DNA of 64,000 nucleotides. It comes from Semisulcospira habei. Taxonomy: Eukaryota > Mollusca > Gastropoda > Semisulcospiridae. The notes beneath the pieces were generated by a model. It saw nothing but the letters and a program-made list of their open reading frames with translations, was not told the origin of the DNA and ran no database searches. The position numbers were made by a program, and so were the translations under genes. This document shows positions 24,661 through 36,860 of the stretch, one piece after another. Each line of letters starts with the position of its first letter. Positions within the stretch are counted from its first letter, which is position 1. Location of the stretch: assembly GCA_036245525.1 (NCBI GenBank), contig BTPG01000001.1, forward strand, positions 177,056,611-177,120,610. The letters run 5' to 3'.

Positions 24661-24961
24661 GCCAATGGCCTAGCAATGGGGTCAATAAATCTCTCTTGGC
24701 TTGACTTCGCGAACGAAGATTTTATAGGAGTTGACCACGACGTCTGCAGGCTTGTTCGTGGCTGCGGAGGCCAATCCGAGACAGGCAGGTTCGACCGCAG
24801 TGGCTGCAGGGGAAGGTATGGCCAGGGTTCTGAGCTGCGGCATCTCTGTTTTTTCTCCTGAGCCGCTTGTCCTTAAGGCTAGCTCTGTGAGAGTCCTCAA
24901 AGGAGACAGCTGCCTTGTAAATGGTGGAGCGCCAGGTGTCACGGTCCGCAGCAAGCGAAGA

Positions 24962-27950
24962 CTACTGGTGGTGGTCGATTTGGCAGGCACTAAGTGACTT
25001 CTTGAGACAGTCTTTGTATCTCTTCTTTGGTGCCCCTCTGTCACGGTGTCCAGTAGCAAGCTCGCCGAACAGTGTGATCTTTGGTAGGCGATGATCCTCC
25101 ATCCTGGAGACATGCCCCGCCCAGCGGAGCTGTGTCCGCAGCAGCAAAGCCTCGATGCTCACAGTTTCAGCCTGTTCAAGGACCTCGACGTTGGTGACAT
25201 AGTCACTCCAGTGAATGCCCAGGATGGTACGCAGGCAGCGCTGGTGGAAGCGTTCGAGGAGTCGTAGTTGGCGGCGATAGAGGGCCCAGGACTCGGAACC
25301 ATACAGCAGGGTGGTGAGGACCACAGCTCTGTACACGCTGATCTTGGTGCCTGTTTTCAGCTGTTGATTGTGCCACACCCGCTTGAAAAGTCGCCCGAAA
25401 GCGCTGTTCGCTTTTGCCAGCCTGCTGTCAAGCTCCTTGTCCAGCTTGGCGTCCGACGTGATAATGCAGCCAAGGTAGGTAAACTGGTGCACTGACTTTA
25501 GTTCAGACTCGCCAATGGTGATGTGAGGAGGGCGATACACTGTCTTGGGTGCCGGCTGATGGAGGACCTCTGTCTTTTTCAGACTAACCTCGAGTCCAAA
25601 GAGCTGGGCAGCATCTGCGAAGCAAGACGTGATGCGCTGCAGGACTCTTTCTGTGTGTGCAACGAGGGCAGCATCATCAGCAAAAAGCAGCTCACGAATC
25701 AGTTGGTCTAGGGTTTTCGTGTGGGCCTGCAGTCGTCTGAGGTTGAACAGGCTGCCATCGAGACGATACCTGATGTACACTGCATCGTCATCATCGAGGT
25801 CCACTGTGGCCTGCTTCAACATCATGCTAAAAAAGATGGTGAAGAGGGTCGGTGCCAGCACGCAGCCCTGCTTTACGCCGTTGAGAATAGGGAATTGTTC
25901 TGAGAGGTCATTGTTGAGTCTGACCTGGCCTTGCTGGTCCTCGTGTAGCTGGACAATCATGTTGAGGAACTTTGGGGGACAGCCAAGTCGCTCCAGGATC
26001 TGCCACATGCCTTGCCTGCTCACAGTGTCGAACGCTTTTGTTAGGTCGACAAATGTTATGTACAGCCCTTTGTTCTGCTCGCGGCACTTCTCCTGTAGCT
26101 GTCTCAGCACAAAGACCATATCGGTGGTGCTCCTGTTTGCTCTGAAGCCACACTGGCCCTCTGGGAGTTGGTCTTCAGCGATGGCAGGTACCAGCCGATT
26201 CAGGAGCAGCCTTGCAAGGATTTTCCCAGCAATGGACAGCAGGGTAATTCCCCGATAGTTGGAACAGTCAGACTTCTCGCCTTTGTTCTTGTACAGGGTG
26301 ATAACGACTGCATCACAGAGATCTTTTGGTAGTGTTCCTTCCTCCCAGCAGCAGAGAAAGAGGTCATGGAGCTTGTTGTGCAGTGCTGTGCCTCCATGTT
26401 TCCAGATCTCTGGCGGTATTCCATCAATGCCTGCTGCTTTGCCACTCTTGAGCTGGTGGATGGCTGTGAGGGTCTCTTCAGCGGTGGGCGGTTCGTCCAA
26501 TTTAACCTTTACTGGGAGGTGTGGGATTTGTAGGACGACTGCTTCTTGAACAGTGCGCTCAGCGCTGAAGAGGCTCTGAAAGTATTCCGACCAGCGGTTC
26601 AAGATGGAGGTATTATCCGTGAGGAGTGCCTGGCCATTCGCGCTTCGCAGAGGACTTTGTACCAGGTGCCTGGGGCCATACACTGCTTTCAGTGCTTTGT
26701 AGAAGCCCCTGTAGTCACCATTGTCAGCGCAAAGCTGGGTCCTCTGTGCAAGTCTGGTCCACCACTTATTCTGGAGATCTCTGAGCTTGCGCTGGAGACT
26801 GCTGCAGACGAGGCGGAAGGCAGACTTCTTCACAGGGCAGGAAGGCTGGGCTAGGTGGGCCTGATGGGCGGCTCTTTTTTTTTTTGCTAGGTGTTTCTGG
26901 ATCTCTACATCGTTTTCGTCAAACCAGTCTTTGTTCTTCTTTCTGGCGAAACCCAAGACTTCTGCAGAGGATTTTGCAATTGCAGTTTTCAGTTGTTCCC
27001 AAAGTGTTTCAGGGGAGGAGTCTACTGGGTCCGCTGTGTCTTTGAGCCTGCGATGTAAATCTGTCTGAAAGGCAGCTTTCACATCGTCACGCTGAAGGCT
27101 GGCAACATCAAGCTTTTTCTTGGGGCCCCCATTTCTTGGGTTTTGGCTTGAAGTGGAGCCTGAGTTTGCAGCGGACAAGGCGGTGGTCAGTGTGGCACTC
27201 TGCGCTGGGCATCACTCTGGTGAGGAGGACGTCACTGCGGTCCCTCTGACGCACTAGGACATAGTCGATAAGGTGCCAGTGTTTGGAGCGAGGATGCATC
27301 CAGGTGGTCTTTTGACTGTCCTTTTGCTGAAAAGTAGTGTTGGTGATGACCAGTTGCTGCTCCGCACAGAACTCCAACAGTAGGCGGCCATTGTCATTGC
27401 AGTTCACCACGCCATGCTTGCCGAGGACTCCTTTCCAGGCTTCAGAGTCCTGGCCCACTCTGGCGTTGAAGTCGCCAAGGATGATGACTTTGTCGTCTGC
27501 AGGGGTACTCTGTAAGAGGCTGCGCAGGTCAGTGTAAAACTTGTCCTTTTCAGCAGGCTCTGCCAGGAGGGTTGGGGAGTACACACTGAGAAGGGTGACG
27601 TGTTGCTGGTGTCTCAGTGGGAGGCGCATGGACATGATGCGGTCTGAGTGGCCCGTTGGTAGGTTTTCCAGCTTAGTCGCAATGGATGTTTTGACCATGA
27701 AACCCACGCCTGAGAGCCGTCTTTCTGATGCAGGCCTGCCTGACCAGTAGAGGGTGTACCCAGCACCAAGTTCTTAGAGGCTGCCTTCGTCCGGAAGGCG
27801 TACTTCGCTGAGCGCGGCGATGTCGATGTTTAACCTCCGCAATTCATGGGCAATGAGGGCGGAGCGACGTTCAGGGCGTCCGCTGTCTGCTTTGTCGAGC
27901 ATGGTTCGGACGTTCCAGCATGCTACGTTGAGTCCGGTCGTGGTCGTCAT
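24962..27950 (-). pseudogene. Endonuclease-reverse transcriptase of the second LINE (two lesions)
   Basis: The likely start at 27950 opens with a WNVRTM endonuclease motif. The endonuclease continues in the frame of 27707-27108 (GDFNARVGQ, LIDYVLV, TDHRLV). The RT occupies 27178-24962 (738 residues), with GFRANRSTTDMVF, GVKQGCVLAPTLF and an intact LLFADDAAL catalytic box. The C-terminal part has LLYGSESWALY and RWAGHVSRM. A TAA at 27776-27774 interrupts the endonuclease, and a frame change near 27125 separates it from the RT. The RT frame is otherwise open throughout, suggesting fairly recent insertion. Confidence 0.88.
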
Positions 27951-28107
27951 GAGAGTGGATCCGTTATTCTTTCTTGTTTTTTGACCGCAGGAGAAGATGC
28001 CTGTTGACCGCGGCTAGCCAACTGGGGTTGCGAGGGGACGAGCTTTAGTTAGGCCACCTTTTCTAGGCCCCTCTCCGTGTGGAGCAAGCAGTGCTGTCCC
28101 TAGAGAA

Positions 28108-28499
28108 TTGATTGATTGATTGTACATTGCTTAACGTCCCGACAGCAACAAGGCTTTCTCAGGACGTGCCTGCACTGCTTGTGAAAAAAAAACAAAAAAC
28201 TAAACAGAACATTGAATGTATGTCGCCAGCCGGTCAAATACATTAAATAAACCTAACACATGGGCCTAAATAAAGCTAAGACCATTTAGCAACACACATC
28301 CAATATCAAGAGCTACAGGCAGTGCAGACAGTAGGGAGAGTTTTAAAAAGGCAAATACAGGTGAAGGGACAAAGGGTAGACAGAAACACATGCCCCAGAA
28401 TAGAGAGACAAACCCACCCTGTGGGGCTGACCAGGGTGACCCTGGGAACTAAAAAATACCTAACCCCACCCAAGTCCCCCAGGGCAGACCCGGGTGGGG
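28108..28499 (-). mobile_element. SINE-like element, copy 1 (in LINE 5' region)
   Basis: One of five near-identical copies of 377-392 bp. The conserved head reads ccccacccgggtctgccctg and the tail gtacaatcaatcaa on the opposite strand. Flanked by the 11-bp duplication tccctagagaa (28097-28107, 28500-28510). I see no clear Pol III A and B boxes, so the origin of the head is open. Open frames inside are shared by all copies only because the copies are similar. Confidence 0.88.
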
Positions 28500-29857
28500 T
28501 CCCTAGAGAAGGCTGCTTGGTCGTTCAGGATGTGCCGAGTGATGTTGTCATCCCCAGGTCAACATCAGGCGACCAATATCCTGAACCGCCTGTATGCAGG
28601 TTTGAGACTGCGGCTTCCAGTGACATCTTTCACCTGCCGTTTCGCCCCTCGCCCGTCGCTACAGGACTTGGAATGGTCAGTGTCATGGTCCGTGGACGTT
28701 TCCTAAAGCCTGCGCGGTGGAGCTTTTTGGTGGAGTGCAGTGTGCGCAGTACTGGCCCCACCCTTTAAACCCTTGGTTCATCTGCCATGGCCTAGCAAGC
28801 TGGGACGATGGCATCAAGGTCCTCAGGTCGTAGGTTTTATATCAGACTGTCCTTGTCCTAGTCTCTGGCTCAAAAGCCTTCCCCGGAGACACGGGGGCTT
28901 TGATGTCAGGGGTTTCCTCCCTTAGCCTTTCTGCAGCCAAGCGGCCAGGCCTGCAAGGCAGCAGGCGACTCGTGGAGGGCGGGGTCGTCTATGTCCCGTG
29001 CAGATGTGAACATCTGCCCACTGCAGATGGGGTCAATAAATAGTTTTCTAGAAAATGCCATTGTTAAAGTTTATTTTGCATGACAGTCGGATGACCATTG
29101 GCACATTAAACGCTTACTTTTTCTGTGGCACGTGTACTAGTGAGCAGGTTATAAGTATGATTTGACTGAAAAGTAAGAAAACATAGGAACTCATAACACA
29201 CAGCCACTGAGTGTGTTATGTCAGATGCGTGACAAATGCAACATGACAGATCTTCCTAATAACACACTCTGCAAGATGTGTATTCTGTGTCAATATCTGC
29301 AGCATGCACACTATTTGTAAACTTTGACATTACAAGCTAGTGCTACTGATGGGATCAGCTTAGAGATAAGAAAAGAGAGATCCCCAGAGCTCCAGATCCT
29401 CAGGAGCCGAACAGATACCCTATAACTATTCAATTTTGAACACAACCACCCACAACTCTTTCAGCGCTAACATTCTCAGGAGAAGATCGGCGATCTTTTG
29501 GTTAAACGAACCTTAGCCTCGCCACTAGTTCTATCACACCTACTCCTGAGAATCATCAACTGTATTGTCTATTGTCTGAAACACAACCCCCACCTAACTC
29601 GCAAGGTGTTGATTTTTCCACCCGGGCCCCTGACGTTTGCACAATGCTATCAAGGTGAACCCAAGATATGCTAATAGGATTGATTTTTCCACCCCCACTA
29701 CACACACACAGGTATGTATTGATTTAACTGCAGCCAAGACTGCCTGGTTAGCCTCTATTTTAAACCCCCTGGATACCTCGTATTGTGTACATAAACAAGA
29801 TGGGGTTTTACAAGATCCTCAGGAGCCCGGATTGAGAGCCAAGTAAAACTTTATTAC

Positions 29858-29990
29858 GCACCACACGCGGCACGTGCCGCACCATGCCGCACCACACGCG
29901 GCACGTGCCGCACCACACGCGGCACATGCCGCACCATGCTGAACCACACGCGGCACATGTCACACCATGCCGCACCACACGCGGCATACA
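29858..29990. repeat. GC-rich minisatellite with palindromic core
   Basis: About five to six units of roughly 21-25 bp built on 'gcaccacacgcggcacgtgcc'. The core gcggcacgtgccgc is self-complementary, so single strands could fold into hairpins. Confidence 0.8.
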
Positions 29991-30033
29991 ACATAGACCC
30001 AAAAGATGTAGTCAAACCTCCCCCACTGCTCAC

Positions 30034-30035
<2 letters not shown>

Positions 30036-30078
<43 letters not shown>
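30036..30078. repeat. (CA)n microsatellite at the left edge of Polinton copy 1
   Basis: A CA run immediately before the block shared with copy 2 (accggtatgacagagctgacgtca). Copy 2 also has a (CA)n run at 48586-48617 just before its matching block. Confidence 0.9.
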
Positions 30079-30079
<1 letters not shown>

Positions 30080-30084
30080 CCTAC

Positions 30085-30727
30085 ACAACTAACCGGTATG
30101 ACAGAGCTGACGTCATAATAACTTAACCGGATAAGACTGAAGTTCCGTGAATAATTATAGCACCATGTATAATTATAACATCTCATCCGGCTTAAACACC
30201 CTCAACTGGTCATGCCTGAGGCTGAAAGATGATCTCAGTCTTTTCAAAATGTTATGCATATTTTCAGAGGCAAACAACCTGGCGAGTTTATTTTAGCGCT
30301 CTTACTCCAAGTCTGGTCGAGCAGGTTCTCTATCTGCGCACTAAAGATTGTGTGTGGCGTGTTATTGATTTTCAGTTGCTAGGCACCAGAGTGTTGCTTT
30401 AATCCAGAGGCCCTTGGGTGGCACACCGCAATTGCGGCCCTGCGGGTATCAATTAGACAGGTGTGAGTAGTGTTTTATTTCTCTACATGTTAGACTGCCA
30501 GGGCTTGTCTGCTGTTCATATATTTCTTCAGCGTTAAAGTACACTGTGCCAGTCATTTGACGATGGCATTCAGAGTAGTATGCTGCATGTGGTGCACTGG
30601 ACTGCCTCCGTCAATGGCATAATGTGTTGTGCTAGCAAGGCATGCAAGGATTAAAGTGATAAGGAAACAACCTAAACCAGAAGGTAAGTAAAATTTTGTT
30701 TCACTTTTTATTTTTTATTATAAAATA
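30085..30727. promoter_or_regulatory. Left terminal and leader region of Polinton copy 1
   Basis: Non-coding. Similar in part to 48660-49000 of copy 2. Near the end, aaggtaagta (30681-30690) is a strong splice-donor match; copy 2 has aaaggtaagt in the equivalent place (50016-50025). Terminal inverted repeats cannot be tested because no right end is present in the window. Confidence 0.5.
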
Positions 30728-31195
30728 ATGAATTCAGACGAACTATTACTCCTAAATGATATCTACTCTGTTGAAAACAAAGACTTAGACTGTAAAAAAC
30801 AGCAGCATCTCTCTGTAGTTGTATCGGGCAAGTCGAAAGCTTATCTAGGCAAACAGTACATGACACAAGATATAGAATCTCTTTCAGCTGATGATTTAAT
30901 TAAATTACATTTAATTTATGAAAATCACATTGCTTCACTAATGACGCATGATCTGAGTCGGTCTTTAGTATCATTATATACAAAAGCTGTTAGTCACTTC
31001 CTGCCTGTTGCTGATACTGACAGCCTAAGTTGTGACTTGGGATCAAATCCAATAGTAACAAGCGCAATAGGTAAATTAGCATGTGTCATGTATTACAGGT
31101 TTGGTAATTTGCTTGCGCCCCTGGTTACTTTGGTTGTCACTGGGAGTCATATTGATTTTTCGAAATTAAATTTGTTTGGAAAAGAAAATGGATGA
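30728..31195 (+). CDS. Polinton gene A, unknown 155-residue protein, copy 1
   Basis: First gene of the element, with an unbroken frame. The protein starts MNSDELLLLNDIYSVENKD, has an acidic N-terminus and a hydrophobic C-terminal third (FGNLLAPLVTLVVTGSHIDF) that could be membrane-associated. About three quarters identical to copy 2 (50461), including YLGKQYMTQDIESLS and ENHIASLMT, so the frame has been conserved. It overlaps gene B by 8 nt (ATGGATGA). I do not recognise the family; placement ahead of the other small genes suggests an early or morphogenetic role, which is inference. Confidence 0.7.
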   Translation: MNSDELLLLNDIYSVENKDLDCKKQQHLSVVVSGKSKAYLGKQYMTQDIESLSADDLIKLHLIYENHIASLMTHDLSRSLVSLYTKAVSHFLPVADTDSLSCDLGSNPIVTSAIGKLACVMYYRFGNLLAPLVTLVVTGSHIDFSKLNLFGKENG

Positions 31196-31611
31196 GACAC
31201 AGACGACACCACAACAGAACCCTGTTTTGACGCAGGTTCAAACGATCACTAAACAGAAAAGTCCAGGAAGGGTAGAGGCTGGAAAAAGAGTAGCCAAATA
31301 TAACAGGCAAAAAAAATTACAGCTTAAGGCACAAACGGTAACTGACCCGCCGCCACGACCGCTAGGACCTTCTTCCCCACCACACCCACAACAAAGTGAG
31401 AGACTTATCAACTAACCCCAAACCCCAATCAACAAAATATATATTTGCTGGATTTGTTGTCGCATTTGGTTACGTAGGTTACCAATTATACAAAAAATAC
31501 GAACCACAGACTCGTACAATGTCCAAAAAATTAAACATTCCAAAAACAGAACCAGAAGTCTCCACATTACCAGTAATACCAAAAGTTGTCGACCCATTTC
31601 ATATGCAGTGA
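31188..31611 (+). pseudogene. Polinton gene B, membrane protein, two frames, copy 1
   Basis: The N-terminal half (from ATG at 31188) is hydrophilic, rich in Gln, Lys and Pro (QKKLQLKAQ, PPPRPLGPSSPPHP), and stops at 31415. The second half continues in the +1 frame with a predicted membrane helix (YIFAGFVVAFGYVGYQLY) followed by KKYEPQTRT and a terminal PFHMQ. The two frames are both open over about 31366-31415. Copy 2 has the same frame relation, so this is either an ancestral break, a programmed shift or two genes. Function unknown; a proline-rich tail joined to one helix suggests a virion or membrane protein. Confidence 0.55.
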
Positions 31612-31646
31612 ATAAAAATATTATTTTAATTTTATTGCATTAGAAA

Positions 31647-31877
31647 ATGAGTGAAACAAAACACTTAATAAATCTTGTCTATCACTCTGCCGTAATCAGT
31701 GGACTAGCCGTTGCTTATTCTATGTTGGGAAAAAGTCTCCTCAAAATGAAATCGGCAGACCTTAGCAGATTAGACTTTGAAGATTCGGCTAAATTAGTTG
31801 CAGTTGTCACAGCGTCAATTGCCACAAAAGACTTTCTTGTTAAGCAGGGAATTATTCCCGAAAATATATCTATGTAA
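31647..31877 (+). CDS. Polinton gene C, small hydrophobic 76-residue protein, copy 1
   Basis: Complete short frame beginning MSETKHLINLVYHS, with a hydrophobic segment SAVISGLAVAYSMLG, and a second weaker one (KLVAVVTASIATKDFL). The match to copy 2 extends to the last residue (GIIPEN-SM). It is preceded by an A/T-rich spacer (aataaaaatattattttaa) identical in both copies. Family unknown; a small membrane or capsid-associated protein is possible. Confidence 0.65.
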   Translation: MSETKHLINLVYHSAVISGLAVAYSMLGKSLLKMKSADLSRLDFEDSAKLVAVVTASIATKDFLVKQGIIPENISM

Positions 31878-31887
31878 ATAAAATAAT

Positions 31888-32304
31888 ATGGCGACACTAG
31901 CTGTTATTGTTGGTGGTGCTGTTGTTAACGCATTGGCATTCAGTGGATCAAACTATCTTTTTTCTAAAATGGGCAGAGAGGAATCTGCAGAAGAAATGAG
32001 ACGACATAATGAGGCATCAGAAAAATTAGCACAGGCAGAACAGGCATACGAAAAGCAAAGAATTGAAAAACTTGATTTCATCAATGAAAAACTTAGACTA
32101 GAGGGTCACGCACAACATACATTTTCTAATGTCAATGACGCAATCAGGGAATACTATCTTGTCACGGGTGAAGACATGTCTATCCCAAAACCAAAACTTA
32201 GTGATTACTATCAACCCAGTCCACAACAAAGAAATGGTGAGATAATCTTTGTTCTAGTGGGAATGACATTTGTTTATTTTACTGGAGTTTTTATTGCTAG
32301 AAAA
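31888..32304 (+). CDS. Polinton gene D, coiled-coil membrane protein, copy 1 (fused to integrase)
   Basis: The N-terminus is hydrophobic (ATLAVIVGGAVVNALAFSG), followed by a charged helical region likely to form a coiled coil (residues about 30-75: EESAEEMRRHNEASEKLAQ) and a C-terminal membrane helix (IIFVLVGMTFVYFTGVFIA). Copy 2 is about 85% identical. In copy 1 the run of A before the integrase start has lost one base, so D reads straight into the integrase as one 403-residue frame; copy 2 keeps separate overlapping frames, which is probably the original state. Probable structural or membrane-remodelling protein (inference). Confidence 0.7.
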
Positions 32305-33274
32305 ATGACAGCCAAAAGTAAACTATCAAAAATATATTACTCCCCAATTGGCTACTGGAAAGGAAACACTGCAATAGAAAAATTACATGTGGCTGTGGGT
32401 AATGATGTAACACTTGAACAAATAAAACACTGGCTGCAAAAACAGGCAATATGGCAAATATATCTCCCTGCACCAAGAAAAATAACAAGACCTCATTTTG
32501 AAAACACTACCCCAAATGACACCCATCAAATGGACCTCCTGTTTCTACCCCATGACATAAAAAGAAAAAAACGATACAAATATGCATTAACTGTTGTTGA
32601 CATTGCTTCAAGGTACAAAGACGCTGAACCCATAACTGACAAGAACGCTATTACTGTAGCAACTGCATTATCAAAAATATATAGCCGAGGCCCTTTAAAA
32701 TTCCCCAGGCTTGTGCAGGTCGATGATGGATCTGAATTTAAAGGTGCAGTTAATCAATTATTTGCAAAGCATGGTGTGCTTGTGCGGCGAGGCATTCCAG
32801 GTGTGCACAGATCACAGGCAATTGTTGAGAACTTTAACAAGCAATTATCAGAAAGACTTTTCAGTTACCAGTATTCTAAGGAACTCATGCATGACACAAG
32901 TAACACTGAATGGGTAATGAGATTACCACATGTAATAAAAGCAATGAATAATGAAGGCCATATAAAACCCACAGATGCTATTAAATTAAAATCAATACCC
33001 CCGGCGTCAGGGTCAGAAATAAAAAACAAAAGTGCCAGACACAAGTTTGTTTACAAAACAAGTAAGATATCTATATCAACCTGGAGAGGCCGAAAATGAC
33101 GTCAGACGCAGGGCAACAGACCCCATTTGGTCTACGTCTGTACACAATATAAAAAAAATAGTTCCCGGTAATCCATGAATATATTACCTGTACGAACCTG
33201 CCCCACAGAGGGCATTTGCCAGAGAAGAATTACAGATTATTCCCCCAGACACTGTTACTCATTTCAGTAACTAA
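32305..33274 (+). pseudogene. Polinton integrase (DDE, rve-type), copy 1, C-terminus broken
   Basis: A retroviral-type integrase that would join element ends to host DNA. The core begins with HQMDLLFLP (first Asp), continues with VVDIASRYKDAEP, then VDDGSEFKGA (second Asp) and QAIVENFNKQL (Glu), with about 34 residues between the last two. Start at ATG 32305, equivalent to copy 2. After about residue 240 the frame shifts (near 33000-33040), so the reading ends at 33099. The remaining C-terminal coding sequence (to 33274) is still alignable with copy 2 but contains a TGA near 33176. It converges on and overlaps the polymerase gene. Confidence 0.85.
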
Positions 33275-36200
33275 TTCATCTATCAGTTCATCACAAATGT
33301 CTTCAGATAACTTAAGCCTGTAATGCCCAGGTGCATAAGCCTTCTCCTTAATATGAAACACTCGTTTTGTGTCTCCTACTGCCAGTGACTTCTTATGCGT
33401 TTGGATAATTTCAAGATTTGTTTGTTTGATCTCAGTGACTTGTTTGGATAATCAGGCATTAATGAACCATCTAACACTTGCTTATAATGTTCATGACGGA
33501 TGTCTTTATTTTTTATTGCTTTTTTTTTTTTTTTTATTCCTTTGGCTTTTGACTGACTACCCTTTTGGTGCAGTATAGAATACATTTTTGATCTCAGTCC
33601 AACATACTCAACAATAGGCACACCATTCAGTTCATCCTTAAACTTTCCAGACACTTTCTTGTTTTGTGTGCTGTACCTTTGGATAATCAGACGTGTCATA
33701 CATGTGTAACTCTGTTTTCATGTCTTCATAAAAGTCTTCAGTACACACGTCTATAATCATAGAGTCAGTGTCAGTGTATAGCAGTCGACACTCAGGATAC
33801 TTTGGTTTGAAGTAATCATAATAAAATTCAAGCATCAATAATTTTGACAACTCAAGAATTGCCATACCAATAAATACTGGCTTGTCCAGTTTAACAATCT
33901 TTTTTTTTTGAGTGACACTGCATACAATGATGAATGAAACTCTTTGTACCCTGTATACTGTGGCTTGCCTGTAAGTTTAATTGCACCCGATTCAGTTGTA
34001 ACTAATCTCACATCTTTGCGGTGATGAGGATTTTCCATAGTCTTGCAAAAACAGGCATTGTTCATAAGTTTAAAGAAGTCTTTGTCAAATGCAGTGTTGC
34101 CATCCCTGGCATGCAATGTTGTGTTTTTCATTATATAATCTTTCATGAAAGCACTCTGATCAAATTGTATACCTCTGTGAACTTTCTTTAGTACTAACCC
34201 GTGTCTGATGTAAAACTGCAGCAAGCGGTAATGGCAAATGTAATTGAATTTGTCATTCAAATTCGGCACAAGTTTAGTGTCTTCTTTTTTCCCCGTCAAA
34301 GACATTTTCTCAACAGCCAATGGATAATCATTGTGATAATCATGTAGATGGTGTGGGTACTCCAGGTCTACTTCAAAGATCCAACCCTTTGCATCATTCC
34401 GGTCATGACTCATAATATTGTTTGTTATGTCATACTGTGATAAATCATACAGACAAAAGTTTTTCAAGGGCAATAATTCACACATCGCGAATCCGTAAAG
34501 GTTATTAGCATCTACGTACATAATAAATGACCTTGACCCCTCGGGGTCAAAGTTCGGGTCATCAAGATATTTATTATTTGCTTTTGCATAATTGTTCGCT
34601 GCAATACTAATGCCACCCCTCAATCCGCGTTCCACCATTTCACCCATCGTACGATCAGACAACAGGTCTATAAATATCTTACTGGATTTCAAAAATGCAT
34701 CCCAAGTCATACCAGGACAAGTTACGTAACAGGCAGGGTCAAGACTGTAGTGTAATAGACCCTTTTCACGGTAACTTTCAAAGACGTCTGCTAGCAAACA
34801 AACGTCAGCTTTCAAGTACTGGTCATGGTAGTCACCAATCGTTTGACACCCTAATTTATCCCACGCATCAAGTGCATGTTGATAATCAGAATCAGAAATA
34901 CCGTTACCATTTAGTGTAGAATAAAATTTCTCTTTTGGTGGCAGTCTTCTTTCCTCAAACACAACCCAGTCACTGATGTACTCGTATGGATACACACCTT
35001 TCTTAATTAAGTCTGGCTCAAAATATTTACTTGTTATTGGATAGTCAGTCAGTCCATCTGCCAGACTAGCCAACCCTAAAGACAAATGTTGCATGGAGTC
35101 ATAAAACACTAATTTGTTGTCCAGTCTAAAAGTCAAATATTTTTCAGTTGTCTGCGCTATACAACTAATTTTTTTCTAAGACTCATCCACAGCACGCATG
35201 ATAATATGTGAATCATACCCCTTTAGATTGTGGAAAAAGATTGGTAACTTATATGTCTTAGGATCTATTTTTTAATAGCAAGTTACACTTGTTATGTGCA
35301 GCACCTCTGTAACGGCCAGTTATGTGATCATGGTCACGAACTTTGTCACCCTGTAGGTGTTTTTCACAAATCCAACACGTCTCCACTGCATCAAAATTTC
35401 TTTTATCTTCTTCTGTCATCATCACAGGCATCTGATTGTTTTCTAGATAATGTACTACCTGACTATACAGTTGTCTCATTTCTGTTAAAAACAGACATGC
35501 TGCATTATCACCCCTGTAGATAACAGGTTCTGTATGCTGACCGTCTGATTTAACAAGAATATAACCAAAAGAACACACCACTTGGTCACTCAATTTTACT
35601 GTCTTTGGTAATGACTCTGGAACAGGACCGTCATATGGAACAACCAGTGATTCAAAATCAGCATACACTACAAACAGCAGCTTTTGCTGATTCCCATATT
35701 TCTTGAAATATACCTGACTACCAGGATCTGGATACTTAAGTATTGTTTGTATGTCATCAGCTGACCTGCAGTGTAAAACATGTTTGTGCGCTACTGAAAT
35801 AGAGGAAAATCTTTGCAAACATCTTTTACACACTTCCTGTTTGCCATTGTGCTTTGACACATGCCCATGAATTAGATGTGACATACTCCTGATAATTGTG
35901 TAGTGATCACCGATTAATAGCATGTCAACATGTTTGCCTTCTGGTTGTCCGTAGGTTGGAGCAAGTGGTGATACTCTAATAGGTTGTAACTTGTCAACAG
36001 ACTCATTATCCCATACATACACATTTACAGATATGCCAGGATTTAATTGTTCAAACAAGTCTATGTCCTCTATTTTAACAGGGAAATCAATGCCACTGAA
36101 ATTAAGTTCGTTTACAAATTTGGTGTAGTTAGATACGCGATCAGGTCTTGTTTTTATGAAGTGTAGTTTAGCAAGCACACACCACATGAAACAAAAATTA

Positions 36201-36478
36201 TCATTGTTCTGTATATTAATGACAGCCTTTTTGTTTGCAACATCTGTTAGCAGTGGTATCCATGATTTACCTAGTATAGGATGATACCTTGACTGTTTTA
36301 ATTGTAGTTCATGTACATGACCTTCGTGCCAACCAGACCCCTTCATTTTTGCTCTGTCAATGGCTTCTAGAAAGTCTGGTAATAGTCTTTGTCTAAACAC
36401 GTTTTCCAAGTCCCTTCTTGTGTTAATTGTGTGTTGTCTTGCCGATATATACGATACAATCACTTCACCATCTACTCT

Positions 36479-36860
36479 CCCCCACCCGGGTCTGCCCTGG
36501 GGGACTTGGGTGGGGTTAACTACTTTTTAGTTCCCAGGGTCACCCTGGTCAGCCCCACAGTGTGGGTTTTCCTCTCTATTCTGGGGCATGTGTTTCTGTC
36601 TACTCTTTGTCCATTCACCTGTATTTGCCTTTTTAAAACTCTCCCTACTGTCTGCACTGCCTGTAGCTCTTGATATTGGATGTGTGTTGCTAAATGGTCT
36701 TAGCTTTATTTAGGCCCCATGTCTTAGGTTTCTTTAACGTATTGGACCGGCTGACAACATACATTCAATGTTCTGTTTATTTTTTTTTTCACAAGCAGTG
36801 CAGGCACGTCCTGAGAAAGCCTTGTTGCTGTCAGGACGTTACGCAATGTACAAACAATCA
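36479..36860 (+). mobile_element. SINE-like element, copy 2 (in Polinton 1 polymerase)
   Basis: Same family as 28108-28499, opposite orientation, 382 bp. Target duplication accatctactct at 36467-36478 and 36861-36872. Interrupts the polymerase gene near its N-terminal end. Confidence 0.88.

Larger units (their letters stand above)
24691..29026 (-). mobile_element. Endonuclease/RT LINE with 15-bp target duplications
   Basis: A full-length-looking LINE on the minus strand. The 15-bp sequence atggggtcaataaat flanks it at 24676-24690 and 29027-29041. It contains a long 5' region (29026-27950), an endonuclease, a reverse transcriptase and a short 3' end. A SINE-like element (28108-28499) is inserted in its 5' region and is therefore younger. 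Its target is the 160-bp repeat sequence, since 'ggtcaataaat' is continued on the far side by the end module. Confidence 0.88.
29042..30084. other. Gene-free spacer before Polinton copy 1
   Basis: It holds a remnant of the 160-bp-family end module (29049-29135), a GC-rich minisatellite (29858-29990) and a (CA)n run (30036-30078) that abuts the first sequence shared with Polinton copy 2. No gene seen. Confidence 0.55.

Noticed and set aside
28322..28768. 148-codon frame starting MQTVGRVLKRQ, with similar starts at 41460, 51159 and 58992
   Set aside because: It recurs only because the SINE-like copies are near-identical; each reads on into different flanking DNA.
29858..29990. Possible CRISPR-like array
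   Set aside because: The units are contiguous with no unique spacers and the context is eukaryotic; it is a minisatellite.
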